This document shows positions 33,464-42,519 of a stretch of DNA of 44,560 bases, one piece after another. Source of the DNA: a bacterium UBP6_UBA1196 (GTDB lineage Bacteria; UBP6; UBA1177). Location of the stretch: positions 1 to 44,560 of the forward strand of contig DBYC01000090.1 in the NCBI GenBank assembly GCA_002310035.1, written 5' to 3'. How positions within the stretch are numbered: position 1 is the stretch's first letter; each line of letters begins with the position of its first letter. The position numbers and the translations under genes are program-made. Below the pieces are notes generated by a model that was given only the letters and a program-made list of their open reading frames with translations, was not told where the DNA came from and made no database searches.

Positions 33464-34503
33464 TGTATTTCAAAAAAATCATCAATTATAAAAAGAGCTT
33501 CATCAAGCTTTCCGTCACTGGAAGAAAAATCATTAAGAACTATTCCTTCGCGCAAAGCCGAATTTTCGATACCGTTCTGTACAACAAGACCGAAAGAGCC
33601 ACGGTCCGAAGAAATCGAAAGATTGCTGAAGCTTGCCTTGACCTGACTTACACTCTCGTTGCCGTCAAGAATGATTCCGGCACGGGTAAAATTCTCGATC
33701 GAGGTATTGCTGACAACGACCGAATTTTTTTCCGACAGCAGCCGGTTTTTAACGACAATGCCGTCCCCTACGCTTTCAAGCATCATTTCGCGTTTTTTTA
33801 TGTCGGAAACAACACTGTCCGATATTTTTAGAACCGTATCGCCCAGAATTTCAAGCGCGACAGCCCCGTTCCCCGCAAAAGTGCTGTTTTCAACAGAAAG
33901 CAAACCGCTTTTCATACTTTTGTTCTGCACCCAGACACCGGCAAAACCGCATTGCGACAAAGCAACATTCTCAAGCGAGACTTTGTGGGCACCGTTTATC
34001 AGAATCCCTGTTCCGTCAGTTTTCTCTATTTTTGAATTTTTAATCACCACTTCAGACGCATTCCCCGAAATAACGATTCCCCGCCCGCCGGAAACAGAAG
34101 CAGCCGAAATATCGGAAAACGAAACATTGTCTATTTCTACCGAACTACCCGAAATCGATAAAGCGGCAGAAGACAAAAACAACCCCTTAAATGAAAAATC
34201 ATGCAGAAAAACATCCCGCGCGTCAGAGACAACAAGATTCTTAAGATAGGAAGAACCGTCCTTTCTGCCGATTATCTTCAAACTCTTTCCCACTCTTGCA
34301 TCGGCTTCGAAAACACCGCTTCCCAGACAGACACAGTTAGAAAATGCGGCTGCCGAATTGACAAGAGCGTCATAAAAAGAATTCGTATCATCCGCGATCT
34401 CACATTTTCCGCCGCACTCTTCGGGGAGATCATATTCAGCCAAGCCTTTTTGAGAACACGAACAAAACAAAACAATAACTGCAACAAAACAAAACACTCG
34501 CAT
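33460..34503 (-). CDS. Right-handed beta-helix lipoprotein B
   Basis: A 347-residue predicted lipoprotein. The ATG at 34503 gives a clean signal peptide ending at Cys16 (V-L-F-C-S-C), with Ser at +2; the upstream in-frame extension does not. A pair of Cys (E-C-G-G-K-C) comes early. The rest repeats short strands such as L-S-I-S-G-S-S-V-E-I-D-N-V-S-F, V-V-I-K-N-S-K-I and G-I-L-I-N-G-A, the same beta-helix ladder as the neighbouring protein. The two share a module around V-C-L-G-S-G-V-F-E / V-L-G-S-G-C-F-S-G-C and I-I-G-R-K / I-V-G-K-G. They look like diverged duplicates. Confidence 0.72.
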   Translation of the reverse strand: MRVFCFVAVIVLFCSCSQKGLAEYDLPEECGGKCEIADDTNSFYDALVNSAAAFSNCVCLGSGVFEADARVGKSLKIIGRKDGSSYLKNLVVSDARDVFLHDFSFKGLFLSSAALSISGSSVEIDNVSFSDISAASVSGGRGIVISGNASEVVIKNSKIEKTDGTGILINGAHKVSLENVALSQCGFAGVWVQNKSMKSGLLSVENSTFAGNGAVALEILGDTVLKISDSVVSDIKKREMMLESVGDGIVVKNRLLSEKNSVVVSNTSIENFTRAGIILDGNESVSQVKASFSNLSISSDRGSFGLVVQNGIENSALREGIVLNDFSSSDGKLDEALFIIDDFFEIQ

Positions 34504-34537
34504 AATATCACCATACAAATAAACAAACAACAAGCAT

Positions 34538-34565
34538 ACATTACTTAAAGAAAATATTTTGTCAA
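34538..34565 (-). promoter_or_regulatory. Candidate promoter of the beta-helix lipoprotein pair
   Basis: Read on the minus strand: TTGACA (34565-34560), 16-base spacer, TAATGT (34543-34538), within a very AT-rich 137-base gap. The -35 is perfect, the -10 weak. Confidence 0.4.
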
Positions 34566-34640
34566 ATATAAATTTTAAATTGTTCCATATACAAATATAA
34601 ATATAGTGATTCTGAGACAAAAGTATATTTTGTCTGTTTT

Positions 34641-35903
34641 TTATTTTTTAGAATAGATTCCGGTAAGTTTGTCTTTAAGTTTTTTTACGACTTCCGGAGT
34701 AAAAACGGGGCTGCGCCACGCGGAAACAGAGTTGTTCTGATAGAGCGGCTCGCGTTTGAAATCGAGTTTACTTTCCTTGAAATGTTCTTCAAAAAGTCTG
34801 GTTTTTGGAACAGGAGAATATTCGTTAAGATAGGGCCTTGCTCCGATCTCAGCAACGATTTCAATAGTTTTATCGACCTCATCAACTGTCTGCCCCGGAA
34901 GTCCGCAAAGAAGGTAGACCCCTATCCTTTCGCTCGTAAAACCGTGGTCTTTCAGCATTTTAACGACCGATTTCAGCTGGTTGAGCGAAGTTTTGTCTTC
35001 GTAGCGCGAAAATGCGGTTTCAAAACCGAAACGGAGCTGCGGGAAATTATATTTTTCGAGATACATGCACAAATTTTCATCGATTTCACGCAGATGCAGA
35101 CCGTTCGGCGTGTGAAATCTGTAGATATCCGACGGAAGCCTGTCCAAAAAATCTCGGAGCATCCCGCCATTGCGCAGAAGAAGGGCGTCGTCGTAGAAAG
35201 CGACATCGCAGTGTCCGGTCTCCGCATGCCATTTTTCAAGGTTTTCGGCAAGAACCGAGACATCTTTGTATGAAACTTTCGGATTGAAAATCACGCTTGA
35301 ACAGTAAGGACATCTGTTCGGACAGCCTTCGATCAGGTTCGCCGGAAAGAATCTGAGGTTTTTGAGATAACTCATACCTGTTCCGGTAATATTTTCAGGG
35401 ATCCCGGCTTTTCCAGTGTTGACAGTGACATTTTCGCCTTCAAAAATTTCAGGCATCAGGATCGCCGAAATCCCGCCGACATTTATCTCAACATTCCCGA
35501 AAATTTCGCGGACAGAATCGATCATTTTCAAAACCGATCTATACCAGTATGTCATCCCGGTAGAAATATAAATTTTATCGGGTTTACCGACTTCGGAGAG
35601 CACTTTTCTGACGGTATCGTCATTCGCTCCGAAACGGTAATATTTCCGCGGGATCATCTTCAGGACAGCGGGTTTTGCAATCTCGCGTTTCCAGTATGTA
35701 TGCCGCTCCCAGGTGCGGTAAACAGGCGGAACCGCGGCATCGTCCCCGACGAAAGAACCGTCCAGAAAATCGAGGTAAGTTACCTCATCGCCGATATTTT
35801 CGTGATGCTCCATGATCCTGAAAAGCCCGAGCGGCGCAGCCCAGAGGTTGTAAGCCGTGAAATCTTCGACGAACGGATTTATGAAAAGAAGTTTTTCAGC
35901 CAT
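34641..35903 (-). CDS. Radical SAM protein with B12-binding-like N-terminus
   Basis: A 420-residue radical SAM enzyme. The central motif I-E-G-C-P-N-R-C-P-Y-C-S gives the C-x3-C-x2-C ligands of the [4Fe-4S] cluster. The later V-Y-L-L-C-G-L-P-G-Q-T segment is typical of the B12-dependent and MiaB-like branches. The first ~150 residues have the Rossmann-like layout of a cobalamin-binding domain (L-L-F-I-N-P, G-L-F-R-I, Y-L-D), but the D-x-H-x2-G cobalamin motif is not evident. It may therefore be degenerate. The reaction is unknown. ATG 35903 follows an AGGT site; a TTG one codon upstream is also possible. It stands alone, with its own promoter. Confidence 0.82.
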   Translation of the reverse strand: MAEKLLFINPFVEDFTAYNLWAAPLGLFRIMEHHENIGDEVTYLDFLDGSFVGDDAAVPPVYRTWERHTYWKREIAKPAVLKMIPRKYYRFGANDDTVRKVLSEVGKPDKIYISTGMTYWYRSVLKMIDSVREIFGNVEINVGGISAILMPEIFEGENVTVNTGKAGIPENITGTGMSYLKNLRFFPANLIEGCPNRCPYCSSVIFNPKVSYKDVSVLAENLEKWHAETGHCDVAFYDDALLLRNGGMLRDFLDRLPSDIYRFHTPNGLHLREIDENLCMYLEKYNFPQLRFGFETAFSRYEDKTSLNQLKSVVKMLKDHGFTSERIGVYLLCGLPGQTVDEVDKTIEIVAEIGARPYLNEYSPVPKTRLFEEHFKESKLDFKREPLYQNNSVSAWRSPVFTPEVVKKLKDKLTGIYSKK

Positions 35904-35929
35904 CAAAACCTAAAAACAAAAACCGCCCG

Positions 35930-35958
35930 AATATACGCATTGAAGCAGTTGTTGTCAA
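35930..35958 (-). promoter_or_regulatory. Strong promoter of the radical SAM gene
   Basis: Read on the minus strand: perfect TTGACA (35958-35953), 17-base spacer, TATATT (35935-35930, five of six), about 30 bases before the start codon. Confidence 0.65.
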
Positions 35959-36040
35959 TGCGTCAGAGAGTGCGGATTTTCATTCAGGCCGCCCGCCGGA
36001 ACACATGTTTTTGAAAATTGTCTTAAAAACACACTTTTTT

Positions 36041-36069
36041 TTGCTTTTAATTTGTTTTTATCAGATAAT
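36041..36069 (+). promoter_or_regulatory. Promoter of the transglutaminase-like operon
   Basis: TTGCTT (36041-36046), 17-base spacer, GATAAT (36064-36069, five of six), 25 bases before the ATG at 36095. It is divergent from the radical SAM promoter. Confidence 0.55.
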
Positions 36070-36094
36070 AAGCGGCTTTTTGGTGAGGAGCTCA

Positions 36095-37480
36095 ATGAAA
36101 AAGTGTTTCTGGTTCGCTTTATTTGTACTTTTTTCGCTTTCGGCCGCTGCCGAAACAAACATATACGACATTTCTATGGCCGGCGACAACATAGGAAAAA
36201 GCACTCAGACATGGGAAGAAAAAAACACTCCGGACGGGAATTGCGAACTCTCTCTGAAATCCGTTGACGAAATAAAGATCGAACGTGGCGGCTTCTCTCT
36301 GTCAGTCGGCTCGAACACATCGCTTACCGTTGATTGCAAAACGTTCAAACCCCTTAAAATAAAAGCTAAAATTTCAGAGTTAGGCTCCGAGACCATTTTG
36401 GAAGGAAAAAATGAAAACGGAATTTTCCTCACCAAGATAACAAAAAACGGCGTAAGCGAGAATTCCTCTTTTGATCTGAACGAAGGAACAACATTTTTCG
36501 CAGTCATTTTCCGCAAACTGAATGAGGAAAACTTTCTGAAAGGAGGAAAAACCTCAATAATTTCTGAAGAAAGCCTTACCGAAAACGAAATTTCATATTC
36601 AGCTTTAAAAAACGCAGACGGAACGCTTTCGGTCACAGTCAACTTTCAAGGTGTCCCGATAAAATACACGCTTTCCGGCAAAACGGTCATCCGTTCAGAA
36701 ATGCTGAACGGAATGCAGGTCTACAATCTGCGCGGCGCACCGCTGCAGCCGACGGTCCAGGCAAACGAGAAAAAAACAGACCTGCTTGAAACTTCAAAAA
36801 TTTTCAACAGCGGAATTTCGGTAAAACATCCGCGGAAAACTGCTAAAACCGTTTTCACGGTTGAAAGCCCGCATTTCTCCGAGATTCCGGAAACATGCTT
36901 TCAGAAAAAAAATGAAAACGGTACGGTGACAGTCATGAATGACACAGCCGGCTGTAACGAAAAGCCCGGATTTTCAGACATTTCACCGAACATCATTGAA
37001 GACAGTTCAAATCCTGAGATCGTCCGTGCGGCGCAAAAAATCGTTGCGGGAGCTCCGAATCAGAATGAAATGACAAAACGGATCGCGAAATTTGTATACA
37101 AACATGTAAAAAACAAAGACTACCGCCATCTGATGCTTTCGGCAAGCGAAGTTCTGCGCAATAAAAGCGGTGATTGCACTGAACATTCGGCACTTTTCGC
37201 GGCTCTGGCGCGTGCCGCGGGAATTCCGGCCAAAATGGTCTACGGCGTCGTCCTGACCCCGAAAGGAGAATTTTTCTTCCACAACTGGAATGAGGTTTTC
37301 GCAGACGGAAAATGGATCACCGTTGACTCGACATTCGGCATCGTCCCGGCTGATTCCTCAAGAATCACATTGATTTACGGAGGCTCTGACAGCCGGTCGC
37401 GGGAACAGGTTTCACTTTCTGTTTCAAAGTTTATGAACAACACGAAAATCGCTGTGAGAGGTTTTTCAAATGAACAGTGA
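36095..37480 (+). CDS. Exported transglutaminase-like (papain-fold) protein
   Basis: A 461-residue protein with a signal peptide cleaved near S-A-A-A-E. The N-terminal ~270 residues are beta-rich and resemble the DUF3108-like domains often joined to transglutaminase domains. The C-terminal transglutaminase core has the full catalytic triad: Cys361 in G-D-C-T-E-H, His396 in F-H-N-W-N-E-V, and Asp411 in V-D-S-T. Such bacterial enzymes are usually proteases or amidases in the periplasm rather than cross-linkers. The start at 36095 is set by the GAGGAG site and the signal peptide. It overlaps the next gene by 11 bases. Confidence 0.85.
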   Translation: MKKCFWFALFVLFSLSAAAETNIYDISMAGDNIGKSTQTWEEKNTPDGNCELSLKSVDEIKIERGGFSLSVGSNTSLTVDCKTFKPLKIKAKISELGSETILEGKNENGIFLTKITKNGVSENSSFDLNEGTTFFAVIFRKLNEENFLKGGKTSIISEESLTENEISYSALKNADGTLSVTVNFQGVPIKYTLSGKTVIRSEMLNGMQVYNLRGAPLQPTVQANEKKTDLLETSKIFNSGISVKHPRKTAKTVFTVESPHFSEIPETCFQKKNENGTVTVMNDTAGCNEKPGFSDISPNIIEDSSNPEIVRAAQKIVAGAPNQNEMTKRIAKFVYKHVKNKDYRHLMLSASEVLRNKSGDCTEHSALFAALARAAGIPAKMVYGVVLTPKGEFFFHNWNEVFADGKWITVDSTFGIVPADSSRITLIYGGSDSRSREQVSLSVSKFMNNTKIAVRGFSNEQ

Positions 37481-38096
37481 AATGCTTGAAAATACCGTAA
37501 ACAGAGATTTTCTGATAAAAACCGGCCACGAAATCGTCAACATTCTCACTCCTTTCGAACACTTGGAATATCTTGACGACGATGCTGTCGCGGCAAGAGT
37601 CGCAAGAGGGATACGCTTAGGCAAACAGCTTGGAATTCTCGGAAGGATCGCAAATTATGCGGAAAACACTGATGATCCTTACAGTTTCAACGAATTCATC
37701 TGCAACATCAACGCCAGATGCCGCAGACTCGGACTCAATGCTGCGATCGAAAACAGGAACTACCTTTCGATAGATTCGATAAAGAACAGATTTCTTGTAG
37801 ACACAGCAGTTGACGAAATCATCATGAACTGGAAAACTCACGGAAACGGAGAATTTATCCTGAGTATCGTGAGCGAAAAAGAGATCGTTTTCAGAAACGA
37901 TTACACCGAAACGCCTTTCATAAAACAGAATGCCGGAACTCTCAAAGACTTCCTGGCGCAGCCTTTTGTCAAAAGAAAAACGGGACCGGGAGCCGGGCTC
38001 GGACTTTTCATAGTGGAAACAGCATCTCTAAAAGGAGACTTTAATTGGACTTTATCTGCAGACGAAAAATATTTTTCATTATCGCTATTCTTCTGA
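37470..38096 (+). CDS. Small histidine-kinase-like protein without sensor domain
   Basis: A 208-residue protein with a compressed kinase layout. An H-box-like helix, K-T-G-H-E-I-V-N-I-L-T-P-F, has His20 where histidine kinases are phosphorylated. A dimerisation-like helix pair follows. The HATPase-type domain has an N-box-like D-E-I-I-M-N-W (~117-123) and a clear glycine box G-P-G-A-G-L-G-L-F-I-V-E (~172-183). The D-x-G-x-G box is degenerate (R-N-D-Y-T). It may be a reduced kinase, an Spo0B-like phosphotransferase, or inactive. No response regulator lies next to it. It overlaps both neighbours (11 bases upstream, 52 downstream). Confidence 0.65.
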   Translation: MNSEMLENTVNRDFLIKTGHEIVNILTPFEHLEYLDDDAVAARVARGIRLGKQLGILGRIANYAENTDDPYSFNEFICNINARCRRLGLNAAIENRNYLSIDSIKNRFLVDTAVDEIIMNWKTHGNGEFILSIVSEKEIVFRNDYTETPFIKQNAGTLKDFLAQPFVKRKTGPGAGLGLFIVETASLKGDFNWTLSADEKYFSLSLFF

Positions 38097-38980
38097 TCGT
38101 TCCAGTCCTTTACGCGGAAAACGAAAACTGGTATGACGAGGATCCGTTGGCTCCGGTTTCAGACACATCCTGGGGCAACCGCTCGCGTGAACTCAGACAC
38201 GCGATCGATACGCAGAACTGCGGCAAAGGCTGCGGCGCACTGCTCAGCCACAATGCCCATTTCGTGATGAATCCTGCAGCGATAATGCTCAACAAAATGT
38301 TCAGCGTAACTGCGCTTTACCAGTTTGTCGAGGCGATGTCGGTTTCTGTCAGCGATTCGAGCACCTCTGTCGTCGCAGGCGGAATCATGTATTCTTATAA
38401 CTACGGGCTTCACCACATCAAGACAAATTTCGCTTTCCCGATCTGGCCGGAACACATTTTCGGCGGAATAAACATGAACAATTACATCGGAGAATTCGAG
38501 CCAACACAGAATAAGGACACAAACTCCCACTCTTTCGATATCGGAATCACAGGCAAGATAACGAATTTCATCAATTTAGGTTTCGCTGCGCTTGATGTCT
38601 GGACTTTTTACGGCCGCGACATTCCGAGAAAACTGAGCTGGAACGCAGAAATCAACATTAAAAACATGTTTTTCATCAACAACGGCTGGCAGTATCACCT
38701 GCAGCAGGGACGGGAGAAATTTCCCAACAAGCGTACGACACTGAAAGGTTTCGATTTTTATACCGGTTTCGAGTTCAGATATTCGTGGCTTCGCGCCGGA
38801 ATCGGATTCAACAACATCTCTTTCAGCAAGGAACTGACATGGTTTACGACGACAAAAACCATATCTCTGGCCTTCTACAAACCTGGCGCGGGAGGAATTT
38901 ACGGGAACTTTATGTATAACGAATCAAATTATATAACTTTTTCAATAAATGCCGTTTGGGAACCTTCATTCGGCGGTTAA
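38045..38980 (+). CDS. Predicted outer-membrane/envelope protein
   Basis: A 311-residue protein from the TTG at 38045, with AAGGAGA seven bases upstream. It has a signal peptide ending near L-Y-A-E-N. Alternating aromatic-rich strands (for example F-D-F-Y-T-G-F-E-F-R-Y-S-W-L-R-A-G-I-G-F) run to a C-terminal I-T-F-S-I-N-A-V-W-E-P-S-F. These suggest a beta-barrel, and the pattern recalls PorV/FadL-style proteins. An N-terminal C-G-K-G-C pair is notable. The 52-base overlap with the kinase-like gene suggests coupled translation. No closer family is recognised. Confidence 0.6.
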   Translation: MDFICRRKIFFIIAILLIVPVLYAENENWYDEDPLAPVSDTSWGNRSRELRHAIDTQNCGKGCGALLSHNAHFVMNPAAIMLNKMFSVTALYQFVEAMSVSVSDSSTSVVAGGIMYSYNYGLHHIKTNFAFPIWPEHIFGGINMNNYIGEFEPTQNKDTNSHSFDIGITGKITNFINLGFAALDVWTFYGRDIPRKLSWNAEINIKNMFFINNGWQYHLQQGREKFPNKRTTLKGFDFYTGFEFRYSWLRAGIGFNNISFSKELTWFTTTKTISLAFYKPGAGGIYGNFMYNESNYITFSINAVWEPSFGG

Positions 38981-38997
38981 AATTTTACGGGGGAAAA

Positions 38998-39978
38998 ATG
39001 AGAGCTTTATCGGGAATAAAACCGACCGGCACACTGCATCTGGGAAATTATTTCGGTGCAGCGCGCCAGTTCGAGATCATGCAGGGAAAAAATTATGAAG
39101 GTTTTTATTTCATAGCCGATTACCACACTCTGAACACTCTTCCTGATCCGGCAAAACTTACCGAAAACACATGGAATATCGTTCTTGACTACCTCGCTTT
39201 CGGGCTTGATCCGAATAAAAGCGTGATCTTCCTGCAGTCGCTTGTCCCGGAAGTCGCGGAGCTTGCTTTCATTCTCGGCAACTACACGCCGATGGGACTA
39301 ATGCAGCGCGCCCACAGCTACAAGGAAAAAACGGCAAAAGGCGAACTCATCAATGTCGGACTTTTCTACTATCCGCTGCTTATGACAGCCGACATCCTGC
39401 TTTACAAATCGAACATCGTTCCTGTCGGCAAAGACCAGAAACAGCATGTCGAAATCGCCCGGGATATCGCCGAAAAATTCAATCTTTTCTACCAGAAGGA
39501 ACTTTTTGTAATTCCTGAACCGGTCATTCCTGAAAATGTTGCAGTCGTTCCAGGAACAGACGGGCAGAAAATGTCGAAAAGCTACGGCAACACGATCGAA
39601 ATGTTTGCTCCTGATCCTGTCCTGAAAAAACAGATCATGGGGATCGTCACCGACTCCACTCCGCTTGAAGAGCCGAAAGATCCAGAAAAATGCAATGTCT
39701 ACAACATTTACAAGCTGATAGTTTCCGCTGACAAAGCCAAAGAAATGGCTGACAGACTTTCAGCCGGCGGATACGGTTACGGTCACGCAAAAAAAGAGCT
39801 TCTGACGGCAGTCCACGAATTTTTCGATCCGATGCGGGCAAAACGCGCCGAGCTTGAAAAAAACATGGATTATGTAAAAAAAGTTATCGCGGAAGGGAGC
39901 GCAAAAGCGCGTGAAACCGCGGTCGAAACAATAAAGGAAGTCAAACAAACCGTCGGCCTTGTCGGCAATATTTATTAG
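38998..39978 (+). CDS. trpS: Tryptophanyl-tRNA synthetase
   Basis: Class I aminoacyl-tRNA synthetase that charges tRNA-Trp. The N-terminus reads L-S-G-I-K-P-T-G-T-L-H-L-G-N-Y-F-G, containing the HIGH-type signature (L-H-L-G). The KMSKS loop is in D-G-Q-K-M-S-K-S-Y-G-N. Length is 326, normal for bacterial TrpRS. The ATG at 38998 is preceded by GGGGG, and the in-frame start at 38956 lies inside the previous gene and has no ribosome site. The barrel-OmpA gene follows after nine bases. Confidence 0.96.
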   Translation: MRALSGIKPTGTLHLGNYFGAARQFEIMQGKNYEGFYFIADYHTLNTLPDPAKLTENTWNIVLDYLAFGLDPNKSVIFLQSLVPEVAELAFILGNYTPMGLMQRAHSYKEKTAKGELINVGLFYYPLLMTADILLYKSNIVPVGKDQKQHVEIARDIAEKFNLFYQKELFVIPEPVIPENVAVVPGTDGQKMSKSYGNTIEMFAPDPVLKKQIMGIVTDSTPLEEPKDPEKCNVYNIYKLIVSADKAKEMADRLSAGGYGYGHAKKELLTAVHEFFDPMRAKRAELEKNMDYVKKVIAEGSAKARETAVETIKEVKQTVGLVGNIY

Positions 39979-39987
39979 GAGGATAAA

Positions 39988-41358
39988 ATGAAATTAAACA
40001 AAATTGTTCTTTTTTCTTCAATAATACTGCTTTTTATATCGAATCTTTACGCTGATTTCGCACTGGACGGCAACAGATTCAAGACATCGCCTTTTTCCGA
40101 CGGATTTTTAACGGTCTACGGCTCGGAAGGACTTGAAGAAGGCTTGCTTGGCGTTGATTTCATTCTGAATTTCCAGCATGAACCTCTTACGGTCTCAGGC
40201 GGTAACAAAGTTATCAAAAACCAGCTTGCTTCCGACATATCGATTTCATACAGCGTTGTGAAATGGTTTGATCTCGGCATTTCGCTTCCGGTGATATTTT
40301 TTGAAAACGGCGACAGCTGGAACAAAAAAGATTCGCTTGCGGCTGCCGGTGTCGGCGATCTTAGACTTGTTCCGCGTTTCCAGCTTTTCAGCCTGTTCGA
40401 CAAACACCTTTCGATGTCGGTAATCACCGAAGTCACAGCTCCTACAGGAAGAGAGATCCACTCTGCTCTTGGCAGCAACCAGTTCACTTTCCGGCCGGCA
40501 ATCGCTTTGGGAACGCAGTCGAAATGGATTGACGCGGCTCTCAACCTTTTCTACCATGTTCTTCCGAAACAAACTTTCGCATCGTCGAAATTTGACGATG
40601 AGTTCGGCCTCAAACTCGCACTCAATGTCCATGCCATAGAAAATCTGCTTGATGTAAACGCAGAGTTCCATGCTGCGACCTCGATAGAATCACCTTTCAA
40701 GAACGATGCTCAGGACAACATCGAAATCGGCGGCGGCGTACGCGTCAAAACTCCTGCAAACATTGATGTCATGGCCGGCGCATTCGGCGGTTTCGGTGAT
40801 GCGGCAGGAGTTCCGCAATTCCGCATCTACGCCGGAATTTCCTGGAACATGAATGTCCTTCCGCCGAAAGAAGAAGGCGAAAAAACTGTCAAAAAACTTC
40901 AGAAGAAACAGGATGAGAAACCTGCCGAGCAGCCGAAACAGGAAGAAAAGAAACCTGAAAAGAAGGAAAAGAAAGCTGCTCCGAAGAAAAAAGCTCCGGT
41001 TAAGAGCGCAGCACCTCAGCCGACTGAAAAAACAGGCGAAAAACTTCCTAATGTCGTTAACTTCCTGCATGAGTCCGATTACATCCAGAACCCTGTCGAA
41101 ATCGAGAAAGTAGCTCTCATCCTGACGAAAAACTTCATGCTGAAAATCAGGATCGAAGCTCATACAGACAAGCACGAGAACAAGGTTTACGCTCAGAAAC
41201 GCGCCAATGCCGTAAAGGCTCTGCTTATCAAAAACGGTGTCGAAGCAAAAAGAATTCAGACAAAAACTTTCGGCTCAAGCGAACCTGTATCGACCGGCGA
41301 TACTGAACCCGACATGGTAAAGAACAGAAGAGTCGAGTTCTTCATTGTCACCGACTGA
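39988..41358 (+). CDS. Outer-membrane barrel with C-terminal OmpA peptidoglycan-binding domain
   Basis: A 456-residue protein with three parts. A signal peptide (cleaved near N-L-Y-A-D) leads into a beta-barrel of about 270 residues. A Lys/Glu/Pro-rich linker (~295-345) is long enough to cross part of the periplasm. The C-terminal OmpA-like domain has A-H-T-D, a helix with A-Q-K-R-A-N-A-V-K-A-L-L, F-G-S-S-E-P, and the closing N-R-R-V-E-F. The Asp and Arg that hold diaminopimelate in OmpA relatives are present. It probably tethers the outer membrane to the wall. An AGGAGG site precedes the ATG. Confidence 0.88.
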   Translation: MKLNKIVLFSSIILLFISNLYADFALDGNRFKTSPFSDGFLTVYGSEGLEEGLLGVDFILNFQHEPLTVSGGNKVIKNQLASDISISYSVVKWFDLGISLPVIFFENGDSWNKKDSLAAAGVGDLRLVPRFQLFSLFDKHLSMSVITEVTAPTGREIHSALGSNQFTFRPAIALGTQSKWIDAALNLFYHVLPKQTFASSKFDDEFGLKLALNVHAIENLLDVNAEFHAATSIESPFKNDAQDNIEIGGGVRVKTPANIDVMAGAFGGFGDAAGVPQFRIYAGISWNMNVLPPKEEGEKTVKKLQKKQDEKPAEQPKQEEKKPEKKEKKAAPKKKAPVKSAAPQPTEKTGEKLPNVVNFLHESDYIQNPVEIEKVALILTKNFMLKIRIEAHTDKHENKVYAQKRANAVKALLIKNGVEAKRIQTKTFGSSEPVSTGDTEPDMVKNRRVEFFIVTD

Positions 41359-41401
41359 CATGTTTACGGCGGGTAAAGCTGTTTTGTAAAGGAGAATTAT
41401 T

Positions 41402-42511
41402 TTGAAAAAACTGATATTTGTTCTGTTTCTGCTTGTCTTTCCTGCATTGGACATATTTTCCGATACTCAGGCCGACAACAAGCTTTTTTACGCCGTGCAG
41501 TCGATGAATGTCGAAAAGACACTCAACGCGCTCAAGGCCGGAGCAAACATAAACGCAGTCGACGACGACGGATGGCCTTTCTTCATCACCGTCGTAAACA
41601 GCGGAAACATAGCCATGCTGGATGTTTTTCTGAGGAAAGGCGTCAAAATAGACATAGCCGGACCTGACGGAAAAACAGCTTTGATGCACGCCCTCTCGTC
41701 GAAAAACAAAAAAATCGTAAACATCCTGATCCGCTCGAAAGCCTCTCTCAGAGCGAAAGACAACTCAGGTAAAACAGTTCTTATGTATGCAGCCGAAGCC
41801 GGGAATCTGGATGTTATCAACAAGGCGATCGCAGCGAAAGCCGATGTCATGGAGCAGGACAAAAAAGGGATGAATGCCCTGAATTACGCCATGACAGGGC
41901 ACGACAAGCAGATAATAAAAATGCTTGGAGCCTACGAAACCAGGCCGCATGATTTCATCATAGCCGTTGAAACAGGCAATACTTCGAAAGCAAGGAAACT
42001 GCTGAAAAGCGGCGTTGACCCGAATCTCAGGAACGAAGCGGGCGAACCGCCTATTTTCGTAGCGATCAGGAACAACGACAAGGCTATGTTGAAACTCCTG
42101 CTTGAAAACAATGCCGATGTCAATTTCAAAAATAAAAAAGGCTACACGATTTTAATGTTCTGTCTTGCTTCGAACAAGATCCAGCTTGCACAGGAACTTC
42201 TCAAAAACGGCGCTCTCGGCGACTTTAACTTCAAATATGCAAAAGGAAGAACCGCCCTGATGATCGCAATACTTTCTAAAGACAGGCGTTTCGTGAAATC
42301 GGTCGCAAAATTCAAACAGGATTTCAATATCACCGACGACTACGGCAAAACCGCCCTTATTTATGCGACGGAAAACGGAATGAGCGAAATCGTCAAAGCG
42401 CTTCTTGAAAAAGGAGCTGACAGAAACATCGCAGGAAAGGACGGAAAAACCGCTCTCGACATCGCGGAAGAGAAAAATCTGAGCTACATAGCAATGATTC
42501 TCAAAAAATAG
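41402..42511 (+). CDS. Exported ankyrin-repeat protein
   Basis: A 369-residue protein from the TTG at 41402, with AAGGAG upstream. A signal peptide (ending near I-F-S-D) is followed by about ten ankyrin repeats. Typical units read A-L-K-A-G-A-N-I-N-A-V-D-D-D-G-W-P, G-K-T-A-L-M-H-A-L, and L-E-K-G-A-D-R-N-I-A-G-K-D-G-K-T-A-L-D-I-A. The repeats run to the C-terminus, leaving no other domain. Ankyrin stacks bind proteins; secretion suggests periplasmic or extracellular partners. It sits between the OmpA-type protein and fabZ, with fabZ starting eight bases later. Confidence 0.88.
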   Translation: MKKLIFVLFLLVFPALDIFSDTQADNKLFYAVQSMNVEKTLNALKAGANINAVDDDGWPFFITVVNSGNIAMLDVFLRKGVKIDIAGPDGKTALMHALSSKNKKIVNILIRSKASLRAKDNSGKTVLMYAAEAGNLDVINKAIAAKADVMEQDKKGMNALNYAMTGHDKQIIKMLGAYETRPHDFIIAVETGNTSKARKLLKSGVDPNLRNEAGEPPIFVAIRNNDKAMLKLLLENNADVNFKNKKGYTILMFCLASNKIQLAQELLKNGALGDFNFKYAKGRTALMIAILSKDRRFVKSVAKFKQDFNITDDYGKTALIYATENGMSEIVKALLEKGADRNIAGKDGKTALDIAEEKNLSYIAMILKK

Positions 42512-42519
42512 AGGATTTC

